Assembly: GCA_003614735.1 (NCBI GenBank)
Contig: KZ992570.1
Coordinates: 1-29,884, forward strand
DNA length: 29,884 nt
Source: Thamnocephalis sphaerospora
Taxonomy: Eukaryota; Zoopagomycota; Zoopagomycetes; Zoopagales; Sigmoideomycetaceae
Direction: 5' to 3'
The notes under the pieces are model-generated. The model saw only the letters and a list, made by a program, of their open reading frames with translations. It ran no database searches and was not told the DNA's origin. Below, one piece after another: positions 1 through 10,349 of the stretch. The position numbers and the translations under genes are program-made. Position 1 is the first letter of the stretch. The number at the start of each line of letters is the position of its first letter.

Positions 1-296
1 CCGCGGTAAGGGCGGCGCTGCATCCAACCCTGGGTCTAGTATGAACTTTGAACTGCATGGATTCCCAATCATCATCGCTGTGGTGGTCCACACCGGCGGC
101 TTCTCTTACTCTCCTTCATCGACTGTCTCCTTAATTTTAAACCCCCAATCTCCGTTCCTCTCTTGTGTCTGTAGTCTACGGCCTCTTGTCCACGGTGGAG
201 ATTGTATCTACAGGCGCAATCACACGGTCCTCTGATTCTCAGCGGGCAAAACGCCAAGACTAGCGCACGCGTCCGTCGCCTAGCGTTACATCGACC
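1..296 (+). promoter_or_regulatory. upstream region and 5' leader of AKR1
   Basis: No gene is visible here. The plus strand is pyrimidine-rich from about 100 to 180, which is common in fungal promoters and leaders. The first good start codon of the downstream palmitoyltransferase is at 297. Exact promoter elements cannot be placed. Confidence 0.4.
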
Positions 297-3010
297 ATGC
301 CCGCAAAGGCAATCGACGACAGTGCAGCCCAGCCGCTGCTTGAGGAGACGAAGCAGCACGACGATAATGAAGCCGGTACATTGCTAGCGTCGGCAACGGC
401 GGCGGCCTTTTCGTCCGACACAGAGAGTACGCTGGCCGAGCCCAATGAGCACGCAACCCTGCTGACGGTAACCAGCGACGATGCTGCTGCCGTCGAAAGC
501 GACGATGCAGCGGCCCAGTTTGACGCTGACCTGGGCAAAGGCAAGGCACCGGCGGTGACCGCGGCAGAGGAAGAACGTGCGCGTGCTCGCGCCGAAACCA
601 GAACCATACGCGCGCCGCCCATCGGTAGCAGCAATGGCGTGCGAACCGCCACGTCCAGCAAACATATGCCAATCTCGATTCCCAGTAAAACGGCGGCATC
701 GCTGAGCCGGCCGGAAGAGCAGCAGTTTGGTAGGTGGACCGACGAGGAAACGGGCAGAGACTGGTGGACTGACCGACGTGTTACGACATGAACATAGAGC
801 TGTCGCTGCATCATGCTGCTCAGCAGGGTGAACTCTCGGTGGTGCGCCAGCTGCTCGAGTCCGGTGAGGCAACGGCCAACGATCGCGACTTTCAGAATGT
901 AACTGCGCTGCACTGGAGTGCCATCAACAATCGGATCGAAGTGGTGCGCTTCCTGCTGGATCGCGGTGCGGAAATTGACGCGGTTGGCGGCGATCTGCTG
1001 GCCACACCGTTACACTGGGCATGCAGGTAAGTCTGAGTGTGATGGCTGCCTGATACGGTGCGTGCGTGCGTGCGTGCTAATGCACGGTTGGATCGGACGG
1101 GGTAGAAAGGGGCACTTGCAGGTATCTGCGATGCTACTGGAGCGAGGCGCCGATCCGACCAAGAGCGATGCTCAGGGATTCAATGCGCTGCATCTTGCTG
1201 TGCACTCGTCCAACGCGCTGCTGGTGCTTTACATGCTCTACGCGCCCATCGATGTGGCCGTCGACTCGCCCGATACGCTGGATCATACAGCACTGATGTG
1301 GGCGGCCTATCAGGGCGATTCGCTTTCGGTGGATGTCCTGTTGCGTCACGGTGCGTCGCTGCGTGCGGTCGATAAGGCTGGCTTTACCGTGCTGCACTGG
1401 TCGGTCTCCAAGGGGCATGCCGACACGACGGCCAAGCTGCTGCGGGCAGGCGCGGATATGAATGCACGTGAAGAAAAGGGCCGTACGCCAGCGGATATGG
1501 CGCGTGAGCTGCGCGTTGAGGCTACTTGGCTCAAGGCGGTCAAGATGAGTGGCGTTCCCAAAGGCGGTCATGAGCCGGTCATTTCAGAGGTAAGCAGGCA
1601 GACATGCGAATGCTACGGCTGGCTACTGCGATGACTGACTTTTAGCGCAACAGTCGGTTGCTACCAAGCTTTCCTATTTTCTACCTTTTCCTATGCTCTT
1701 CTTCATTCTTCAGACCCTGGCGGTATTCCCCTGGTACATTGGTGTGGCGCTGGCACTGCTGGAGTTTCTCGGATTCCACCTGTCCGTTATTCGCTGGCTG
1801 CTGCCGATACAGCAGTCGGCGTCCAAGCACGATGCCATGATGAAGGCACCTTACTTTTCGGCCATTTTTCAAGCAAGCGCATTCTGGGTGGGCGCGACAT
1901 GGATCACACGCATTCTGTGGCGTATCCTTTTGCATGGCATGCGGAGATGACTGGCGGGCACGAATGGCCAGTGCAATGCTAAGCGGTAGCTATGCCTTGA
2001 CTTTTTTTGCCACGTGTAGACACATCGGATGCACTCTTTGCCAATCTGATCTTTGGTTGCTCGTTTGTCATTGCCCTGTGGAGCTTTTTTCAGGCGGTGC
2101 TGCGGGATCCAGGCTTTGTACCTCAGCTTCATACGCGCAACGAGCGTCGTCGGGTAGGAATCAGTCTTGGGTGTGCATGGTTCGCTGGGCATGACTAATG
2201 TGCCGACTCTGTCGCGACAGCTGGTGCAGGAACTTGCCAAGGAGCATATGCTGGATGCGAGAAACTTTTGCGTGACCTGCGTGGTATGTTGCTGGCCTGA
2301 CAGACGTTGTCTGCCTTGCAACTCACACTGTGCTGGTGCAGATACGAAAGCCAGCACGTTCCAAGCACTGTCGTCTGTGCGATCGCTGTGTGGCACGCTT
2401 TGACCATCACTGCCCTTGGATCTACAACTGCATTGGCGCAAACAACCATCAGCCGTTCATCCTCTTTCTCTACATGCTAACTGCTGGTATCGTCTCGTTT
2501 GTCTATCTTACCTATCAATGTGCGTCAAAACTTGGTGGCGGCTGGACGTTACAGCTAGACTAACTGTTGCGCTGCGCTATAGATTTGGAGACTGAATCAC
2601 CTGTCTACGAGCCGATTCCGGATCAGCCGTGCTTCTTGCCGACGCGTGCCTGCGCCTATTTCCAGTATGATGCCTGGACGATCTTGCTTTCCATGTGGAT
2701 TACGCTGCATCTTACCTGGGCATCGTTCTTGATGCTGCAGCAGTCATGGCTGGTGATGCGCGGCTACACCACTAACGAGCATATCAACGCAAGCCGCTAT
2801 GCAAGCGAACGCAATCCCTGGCGCGATGGGCCTTCGGGCAATCCGTACGATCTCGGCTGTCGGAGGAATTGCGTTGGCTTCTGCCGAGGTGACGGCGTTG
2901 ACTGGATGCGTGTGCGTGACCAAGAGGATGCACGCGCGCGACTAGAGCGGTGGTCGCGCGGCCGCAACGATGATGAGCAGCGTGACGCGGTGCCGCTGAT
3001 GGTCGTGTAG
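297..3010 (+). CDS. AKR1: ankyrin-repeat DHHC palmitoyltransferase (Akr1/HIP14 family)
   Basis: Protein S-acyltransferase of Golgi/endosomal membranes that adds palmitate to cysteines. Eight exons: 297-729, 798-1026, 1106-1589, 1654-1921, 2020-2153, 2221-2283, 2342-2519, 2583-3010. They join in frame to 738 residues, close to yeast Akr1. Residues 1-144 are low-complexity, acidic and alanine-rich. Ankyrin repeats follow (about 146-370; motifs such as [32 protein letters not shown]). A paired membrane segment starts near residue 390 and more follow near 450-505. The zinc-binding cysteine-rich domain spans exons 6-7, with the catalytic DHHC at about 558-561 in the motif FDHHCPW. A last membrane segment lies in exon 8 before a charged tail. 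Intron acceptors were chosen by phase and by continuity of the ankyrin and DHHC motifs. Family identity is certain; exact exon edges are inferred. Confidence 0.93.
1058..1077 (+). repeat. (GTGC)n microsatellite in AKR1 intron 2
   Basis: About five tandem copies of a GTGC unit lie inside the second intron of AKR1 (1027-1105). It is simple-sequence DNA with no visible coding role. Confidence 0.8.
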
Positions 3011-3228
3011 CGCATGATGGCATCGCTGCCGCAGCGTCAGTAGTGGAAACTGTGGAGCAGCAGTAGCAGTAGCAGGTGTGGGTGTACGTTTGTTCAAACA
3101 GTCAGTACATGTAGACGGTCGCCAGGCCTTCGTATCCTAGTCCATTTATTATTCTAGACCTGTTGCATACTGCAGAGTTGGTCCCACGTTCAGCCGGAAT
3201 ACTATAATACACGCGTGCACCCATGTCG

Positions 3229-4758
3229 TCAATGCTTGTCGCCATGAGATTTCTTGATCTGGCGCAGTTTCTGCCGTTTGGTTGGCAGCTTTGCCTGTGC
3301 CTGTAACAATGCGGTGGTCAATGACGAATGCTTGGACTGTTGGTCAATCCAACTACGCGTGGCATCCGGCACTGGCACATCAAGCAAAGCAGCCAATTTG
3401 GCAGCCTCTTGTGCACGGTGTACATCGCCAGCAACGCGGAGCGCATCCAAGAGTGCCAAAAGAGTGTCGGGCGATAGCAGTGGCTGTCCCGCCTTGTTGC
3501 CGGCCATCCGTGACACTTCCCATGCATCCGCTGAACGCTGTGGCAGCAGGCCATCGCAGAGCCGCTGCAGCCAGATCGGCGTACCATGCTGTGTAGCGCC
3601 ATCCGTCAACCAGCGCTGCACACTATCGCTAGCCTCTAATGCGCCGCACACTTGATGGGCCATGGCTGTGTCCCAATGCTGTAGTAGGCTGTTGGCCGCC
3701 ACAGTCTGCAGATAGTCGTCAATATCGTGCGCTGAAAGTAACAGCAGTGAATCACCGGCGTGGTTGGGCGTGATTGCCGAAGCTGTGATTGTCGTCGTGA
3801 GCGTAGCGTTACCTGACTGTCTTGTACGTAAAGCGTCTGGATGGACCCAGAATCCTGCTATGACTCGCGCTGCTAACGTCATGGTCAGCACGCCGGCACC
3901 GATCCAGACCACCGAGCGTGCTTCTGGCCCGAGTATACTAGCTGCTGCCATACCGGCCCACTTGATAAACAGCATACCACCGCCTATCCATAATGCACCG
4001 CGCAGCCAGCGCTCGACGCGAAGCCGACCCGCCAGCTGTCCTTTGGCCTGGTGTATCGCGGCTAGTGCTTCAGGCAGCGCTCCCTCACGCGCATAGACGC
4101 GCACGACCACTTCGTAGTTGGCAAGATCTGGCCAGCAGCCGGCTGCTTGCATCTGTGCTAACACTTTGCATACGTCCACGCTTGTGCCGCAGTCTGCATA
4201 GGCAGCAAGAAGCGCGCCGTAGGAGCCTAGGGATCCGCTCAGGTCCAGATGCTTGTGTATATCGCGCACCACCTCAAGCAGCTGTGCGCGCATACGCGCC
4301 GCGTTGGACGTATTGGCAGCCACACGTGAGCGCGTAGACACCGGCACCTCTGCCTTTTCCATCGTATCGGCAAGCCGCGAACACTGTGTGAGCAACAGCA
4401 GCAGCGTATCGGGCTGAGGCCGTGGATGCTTGTACCTGAGCCGCCGAAAGACCGCGCGCAGTTGCTCAGGTGTGCGAGAATCGGCAATGAGCCGGCGCCA
4501 GGTGTCGGCCGCTTCTGACGCGTACCAGCGACGGCCAGACACTGCTTCTCTCAAAGCATGGTGGGTCTCCTGAAGGCGGCCAGCATGACGCGCGTGATCA
4601 GGCTGCCTGGTGACTACAGTGGTTAAACCGAATGCTGGAACGCCACCGCCAGCGGGTATCAGCCATGTACACTGAGCACGCCAGACTGGACGATCAAGCG
4701 GTGGCCTGCGCAGGCAGCGCATACAGTGTCGTGTCGTGATTCCCACTAAAGCTGTCAT
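3229..4758 (-). CDS. putative mitochondrial PPR-like membrane protein
   Basis: Intronless frame of 509 residues; the first ATG is at 4758 (the frame continues a little upstream only through a TTG). The N-terminus is rich in arginine with few acids (for example RHCMRCLRRPP), suggesting mitochondrial import. Residues about 190-238 read like a pentatricopeptide helix pair (a motif of the type VDVCKVLAQMQAAGCWPD followed by NYEVVVRVYAREGALPEALA). Two hydrophobic segments follow at about 252-276 and 282-304, then a helical, alanine/leucine-rich second half and a lysine-rich C-terminus. A role in mitochondrial RNA or translation is inferred from the PPR resemblance only; I do not recognise the orthologue. 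It lies downstream of RPN7 on the same strand, 154 bp away, and is convergent with AKR1. Confidence 0.72.
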   Translation of the reverse strand: MTALVGITTRHCMRCLRRPPLDRPVWRAQCTWLIPAGGGVPAFGLTTVVTRQPDHARHAGRLQETHHALREAVSGRRWYASEAADTWRRLIADSRTPEQLRAVFRRLRYKHPRPQPDTLLLLLTQCSRLADTMEKAEVPVSTRSRVAANTSNAARMRAQLLEVVRDIHKHLDLSGSLGSYGALLAAYADCGTSVDVCKVLAQMQAAGCWPDLANYEVVVRVYAREGALPEALAAIHQAKGQLAGRLRVERWLRGALWIGGGMLFIKWAGMAAASILGPEARSVVWIGAGVLTMTLAARVIAGFWVHPDALRTRQSGNATLTTTITASAITPNHAGDSLLLLSAHDIDDYLQTVAANSLLQHWDTAMAHQVCGALEASDSVQRWLTDGATQHGTPIWLQRLCDGLLPQRSADAWEVSRMAGNKAGQPLLSPDTLLALLDALRVAGDVHRAQEAAKLAALLDVPVPDATRSWIDQQSKHSSLTTALLQAQAKLPTKRQKLRQIKKSHGDKH

Positions 4759-4912
4759 GGTGAAGCATAGACGCAACAGACTGGTGTTGGTGAGGAAAGA
4801 GTGAGGATCATCAATGACATAGCGGTATGCTGGTTTAATAGACTACGATAGTCAGATCCCAACGGCACCAGACCCACGCACAAGACGCTTCATCGGGCTC
4901 TATGTGCCGTCC

Positions 4913-6360
4913 TTAGACGTTGATCACACGGCTAAGCTTCTGGACGCGGTTCAGCAGCAGATCGCCCTGCTTGATGCACGACTGGTATTGTGCGTTCTTG
5001 GCGTCAGGCCGGTTCGTCTCTACCACGCCGCCCACCTTGTCAATCACGCAGTGAAGTCGACCAAGGGCAATGAAGCGTGAAAGCTCACTGCAAATTCAGA
5101 TTAGCCAGATGTACCAGCAATGCTACCTATCGTTCTTTTGTGTCTTACCGATCGATAAATCCTTCGCTCACGCCAAAGGCAGTGGCCATGGAAGCTAGCG
5201 TGAGACTGCGATAGCTCTCCAGCAGCTGCGCATACGCCCGGATGCGCATCTCACGCACAAAGTAGCAGCGATGCGGGTATAGAAACACCGATGTCTTGAT
5301 GTAGCTCTGCTCAACGGCAGCTGAATACGTCGACAGGTGCACGCGTTAGCATAGCTACATCTTCATCCGCATGCTGCGCTGCCACGTACCTAGCGACTTG
5401 AAGAACTTGGCATAGTCGCAAGCATACAGCGAGGTCATGTAATCCTCCAGGTTTGGCAGCTCGTTGATCACCTCCAGGATCTCTGGCGCATCAATGACCT
5501 TTTTCTTGATATCTACCCGCTCCAGGCTGATGGTCGCCACCAACACAGCGTACTTTACAAAGTCGCGATACGACATCAACTCAGTGCTGGAAAAGGTAGA
5601 GATGGTGGACAGGAACAGGTCGGCAGCACCCTTGAAGTTGCGGATCGACATCAGGTAGGTGCCTTCGTAGGCCTTGAGCCGGTTCCTCCGGTCCCAGTCA
5701 CCACCCTCTTCGATCAGCGTCTTGGCCTGCTCAATGTACCGGCTAGTCTGCTCCGGATCCTGATGGAACAGGCCGATCCGCACCTGCGCAAAGATGATAT
5801 CCAGACGATGGCCAAGCGGCGCCGTCTTCTCAAATGCCACACGGTATGCCGAGAAGGCCTTTTCCTGCAACAGCAACCAGGCTTAGTAGGCTGTAGACTG
5901 GTTTTGAACGCTCCATATATGCGCGTGCTCACCTTTTCGCCGATCGTGGCCAAGTACTGTGCCTTGGCAATAAGCGCATCGCTAATGTCTGTTTCGCCAA
6001 GATTCTGCTCTGCATCCTCCAGTCGAGCGTCCAGCCGTGCCAGCTCCTCCTCGTTGGCCTTTTCCATGCGCTGCACTAGCTCCTCGTCCAAAGTCCAGCG
6101 CAGCTCGTCGCATAGCAGCCGGTAGAACGGCGCCATGTCTACGGTACACTCGGTCATATTAGCCTCAGCACATAGGTCCTGCCAGCTTTCCAAAGCTGGC
6201 GCCAGGCTACAATAGTCTAGCCACACTTACGGTCAGCCTCGATCGCCTCTTGCAGTCGAGTGCGCGATGTTTCATGCAGTTCTGCTGCGCCCTGGGCCAG
6301 GATGAAGCGGTGATGGAGCAGCTCCAGGTTGGGAATCCGCGGAATCTCCGTGTCCGACAT
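4913..6360 (-). CDS. RPN7: 26S proteasome regulatory subunit Rpn7 (PSMD6)
   Basis: Lid subunit of the 19S regulatory particle. Five exons on the minus strand: 6360-6231, 6138-5933, 5864-5390, 5320-5149, 5087-4913, giving 385 residues (human PSMD6 is 389). The start is [19 protein letters not shown]. Conserved stretches match the family closely: [75 protein letters not shown], and the C-terminal PCI-domain end with [18 protein letters not shown] and [14 protein letters not shown]. All splice phases agree. It is transcribed away from RPN6, another lid subunit, across a 220 bp shared upstream region, so co-regulation of the two is likely. Confidence 0.97.
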
Positions 6361-6580
6361 GGTGAGGCGAGGTTAGTAAGTTGATGCCGAGATGAACAGA
6401 GACCAGGACGGCAGTGATGCGGTGTAATGTGGTAGTGGGCGTCTTGTGAACAAGTGTGCGTCGTGGCGCTGACGCAAGCACAACAACTCGTCATCGCGAT
6501 CTTTCACTCTCCACCTCAGCGCGCCTTCTTACTACTACTCATCGATACATCTCATCCCGCAGTACATCCTACCCGTCACC
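6361..6580. promoter_or_regulatory. shared bidirectional promoter region of RPN7 and RPN6
   Basis: The start codons of two proteasome lid genes lie 220 bp apart and point away from each other, so this stretch must hold both promoters. I looked for the yeast proteasome element GGTGGCAAA (Rpn4 site) on both strands and did not find it. A GCTGACGCAA near the middle is a possible bZIP half-site, but that is weak. Confidence 0.7.
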
Positions 6581-8445
6581 ATGCCAGCCACCCAGTTGCT
6601 TGCGCAGGCTGAAGAGCTCAGCCAAATGCAGCCGGAAAAGGCGGTTGAGATGTACCGCAAGGTGCTGGAGCACAAAACGGGTGTGTTGGCGATGCATCAG
6701 GGCAGACGGGCCGATGAATGCAGCAGGCTGACCCTGTCGGTGGCGTAGAGAAGAACGACGGACTGCTTCGGCAAAAGGAGACGGCAATTATCAAGCTGGG
6801 TGAACTGTATAAAACACAGCGGTAGGCGCCGGAAAGCAGCGACAGTAGCAGCAGCGTCCATGGCTGCTGATATGATAGCGTAACATGGTTTTAACAATGT
6901 CGGTGGTGGTGCGATGGTCCTGTACAGCGATACTACTGCCATGGCCGAGCTGATCCGGACCAGCCGCACGCTGATGGGCGATATTGCCAAAGCAAAGTCG
7001 GCCAAGATTGGTGCGTTGTAGACAGTGCAATGGCGCCTGCACTCCTTCTGAGCTGACGGCCGCACTTTCATTGTAGTTCGCACGTTGATGGAGCAGTTTT
7101 CGGAGATTCCCGAGTCGCGTGAGCTGCAGATCAACGTATGCCGCGAATGCATTGACTGGTGCATTGCGGAGAAGCGCATCTATTTGAAGCAGGCGCTGGA
7201 GACGCGTCTGGTTGCGCTGTATCTTGATAACAAGCAGCACTCGGATGCGCTTGCGCTGATTGCGGAACTGCTCAAGGAGCTGAAGCGCCTGGACGACAAA
7301 ATGGCACTAGTTGAGGTGCAGCTACTGGAAAGCCGCGCTTGCCATGCGCTGCGGAATCTGGCCAAGTCTCGAGCTGCGCTTACGTCGGCGCGCACGTCGG
7401 CCAACGCCATCTACTGCCCGCCGCCTCTACAAGCTGCTCTGGACATGCAGTCGGGTATTCTGCACGCTGATGACAAGGACTACAAGACAGCGTACGTGCT
7501 TGGGACTTTGGCAATGGCACGGCTGTTCAACAGTACTTATATTTGCGCGATTTGATCGTGATGTTTATTGGCGAGCAGATATTCGTATTTTTATGAGACC
7601 ATGGAAACGTACAGCTCGATGGAGGATCGCCGTGCTGTGCTGGCGCTAAAGTACATGCTGCTGTGCAAGATTATGCTCAACTCTGTGCGTGCAAAGCAAG
7701 CAGAGCCGCCATTCTGCGTATGCCTAGCTAACAGCACATTTGCACGTAGGCTGAGGATGTGCATGTTATCCTGAACGGCAAGCTGGCACTCCGTCACTCG
7801 GGACCGGACGTGGAGGCGATGCGCGCTGTTACCAAGGCCTATCAGAATCGGTCGCTGCATGAGTTTGAGAAGGCGCTTACCGACTATCGCGTGGAGCTCG
7901 GTCAGGATCCGATCATCCGCGCACATCTGGCGGCGCTCTATGATACGCTGCTGGAACAGAACCTGTGCCGCTGCATCGACCCGTACTCGCAGGTGGAGAT
8001 TGCACATGTAGCCAAGATGGTCCGTCTGCCGGTGCCGCAGGTGGAGGCCAAGTGAGTGGTGGCGCGACTTGCGGCGTCTTGGGCACATCGCATGCTCACT
8101 CTTGTCGCAGGCTATCGCAGATGATTCTGGACAAGGTGCTGTACGGCATTCTTGACCAGGGAGCCGGCTGCCTCGTGCTCTTTGAGGAAAAGCGTGCCGA
8201 CGTAGGTAGTTTGGGCGAGAACAGCCCGATATATTTGATTCGCACAGCACTCATAATGCATGCAATGCTGTTTATGCTAGAAAACATACGAGGCTGCGCT
8301 AGACACGCTCAAGAACATGGGCAACGTTGTCGAGTCGCTTTACGCCAAGGTGAGCCGCACATGCGCTTGCTTCTGCTCTTCTGCACTGCTACGCAGTCTA
8401 TTAACGCTAGTGCTTGCGCACCCACAGGCTGCCAAGCTTTCGTAA
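6581..8445 (+). CDS. RPN6: 26S proteasome regulatory subunit Rpn6 (PSMD11)
   Basis: Lid scaffold subunit that clamps the 19S lid to the 20S core. Nine exons: 6581-6682, 6727-6821, 6928-7010, 7077-7491, 7579-7684, 7750-8051, 8111-8201, 8281-8349, 8428-8445, giving 426 residues (human PSMD11 is 422). The protein starts [20 protein letters not shown]. Strong family blocks are [94 protein letters not shown] and, in the PCI domain, [20 protein letters not shown], ending SLYAKAAKLS. The first intron is only 44 nt with a poor donor (GTGTTG); its exact edges are the least certain part. It is divergent from RPN7. Confidence 0.96.
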
Positions 8446-8716
8446 AACCGTGCCTTACACTGTGTATGGAAAGGAAACGAGCAGGCGCGCGCGCCTTTGC
8501 GCCGGAACACTGCAATAAACGAACTAGCAGATCGATACGTCAGGCTGCGTGGCACTGCATTCTTTCACGAGACGCGTCTCATCCGCAATTGCATACGCAC
8601 CGTCACTCTCCTGGTTCTCGCCTGCCCCTTCTGGTTACTGCGCGTGTGCAGCAGCGTTGTCGCTTGGCTCCTCAGTACCACTACCGCTGCCTACCGAACG
8701 CCGGCGACTCTTTACC

Positions 8717-10006
8717 ATGATTGTCAAGTACATGATGCTGCAGGCGGTTATTCGCCTTGTCTTTGTTGTCGCCTTTCTCCAGCGTGCGCTCTCCCTGGGC
8801 AAGCATTCGCTGGAGGATACGCTGACTGCGCCAGGCGCAATACTGGACGACGGCACACTGCCTGGCATGCCGGTGCTGACCAACAACCGCAACGACAACC
8901 TGCGTGTTATTGCGGAATTGCCTGGCCTGCAGCACCTGGCTGTGCCCAATGGCGCCTATCTAAAGCCGTTTTTGGTGCCGCGCGTGGTAGGAACCGAGTC
9001 GCATCGGCGCGTACAAGCATATATCCGCACGACATTCAGCGCTCTCGGCTGGAAGGTGGAGGAGGACACCTTTACACAGTCGACGCCGCTGGGCGACAAG
9101 ACATTCAACAACATTGTGGCTACCAAATTTCCAGAGGCGACACGTCAGCTGGTGCTGGCTGCACATTACGATAGCAAGTATTTTCCACCGCCCGACGAGG
9201 AGCGCTTCATTGGCGCCACCGACTCGAGCGTGCCGTGTGCAATGCTGGTGGATCTGGCGACCAGTCTAAATCGGCTGCTGGACCAGCTGCGTGGTACCGA
9301 CCGTAGTGTGCAGATTGTCTTTTTTGATGGCGAAGAGGCATTTGTGAACTGGACACACGAAGACTCCATCTACGGCAGTCGGTAGGTGACTATGGTGGGC
9401 GTAGACAAAACGCCTGCAGCAGCGACTAACTGACCGAGCTGTAGACATCTTGCACAGCGCTGGGCAGGCACCTTTCATCCGCTCAAGTCTGGCACGAATG
9501 CTCGACCAAAGTCGTACATTGAGTCGATCGAGCTGATGGTGCTGCTTGATCTACTGGGCGCTCCCGGGACCACTCTGCGTGATCTGCAGGCTTCGACATC
9601 AGACCAGTTTCTTCGGATGGTCAGGCTGGAAAAGCGCCTAAGTGCGCTTGGCTTGCTAGGCACCGTCGGCCAGGTGGTATCAGGGACTGCCAAAAACGAT
9701 GGCGCCAGGGAACCCATCTTCCGCCCACTAGGCGCATCGGATTTCCGCTATGGCGGTATTGAGGATGACCATCTGCCGTTTGCTGAGCGCGGCGTCGACA
9801 TTGTGCATCTCATCGCTACGCCATTCCCTCGTGTATGGCACACGTTCTCGGTGAGTAATTGGAGGGGTGCATGGTGGGTGGTGCATACTCACCATTATGC
9901 TGCGCTACAGGATAATGCGGATGCGCTGGATGAGAAGACCATTCGCCATTTAGCACTAGTCATGCGCGCATTTGTTGTGGACTATTTTGGCCTGGCAAAG
10001 CTTTAG
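8717..10006 (+). CDS. secreted/Golgi glutaminyl-peptide cyclotransferase, animal type (M28 fold)
   Basis: Zinc enzyme that cyclises N-terminal glutamine (or glutamate) to pyroglutamate on proteins passing through the secretory pathway. Exons 8717-9381, 9445-9850 and 9911-10006 give 388 residues (human QPCT 361). The ATG at 8717 follows ACC and opens a hydrophobic signal peptide or anchor of about 30 residues. Active-site elements are present in order: AHYDSKY, the zinc aspartate in GATDSSVPCAMLVDLA, the catalytic and zinc glutamates in FFDGEEAFVNW, DSIYGSRHLA across the first splice, the catalytic aspartate in DDHLPF, and the zinc histidine in RVWHTFS. The second intron (60 nt) has no in-frame stop, but splicing it restores the family spacing between VWHTFS and DNADALDEKTI. 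An in-frame reading upstream of 8717 has no family support. Confidence 0.93.
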
Positions 10007-10349
10007 TCTTGCTGCAATCCCGCTAGAAAGCCAGGCCGATGTGATCGCGGGCTGCAAAGACAACGAGCGAGAGAGCGGCAGACGTGACCGAATCTCTGTG
10101 TCAGTAAATGGGTTGAATCATAGACATCTTGCAGTGCTGTGGCTGCGCTGTGCATCTGCTGGCCAAAGTGCCACTTGGGTACGCACTGCGCAATGTCAGT
10201 TTGTGCCAACCTTGGCGTTGCCTGCTATCATGAACGGCCAAGGTGATGGCAGTGGACGGCGCATGGTGGAGTGTGCTCTGCCTGATGTTTACGGTTAATT
10301 GCCAATAGGTACACGTATCCTTCACAAGCAAAGCACTCTTTGTTCCGTC
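10007..10349. other. intergenic region between glutaminyl cyclase and CDK10 genes
   Basis: Both neighbours are on the plus strand, so this 343 bp holds the 3' end of one and the promoter of the other. I see no convincing open frame, RNA gene or repeat. Confidence 0.5.

Noticed and set aside
260-913. 217-codon open frame on the minus strand
   Set aside because: It lies opposite AKR1 exons 1-2, has no family resemblance, and the plus-strand exons are supported by ankyrin motifs and splice phase.
8549-8716. N-terminal extension of the glutaminyl cyclase frame
   Set aside because: The extension has no family support and would bury the signal peptide that starts at the ATG at 8717.
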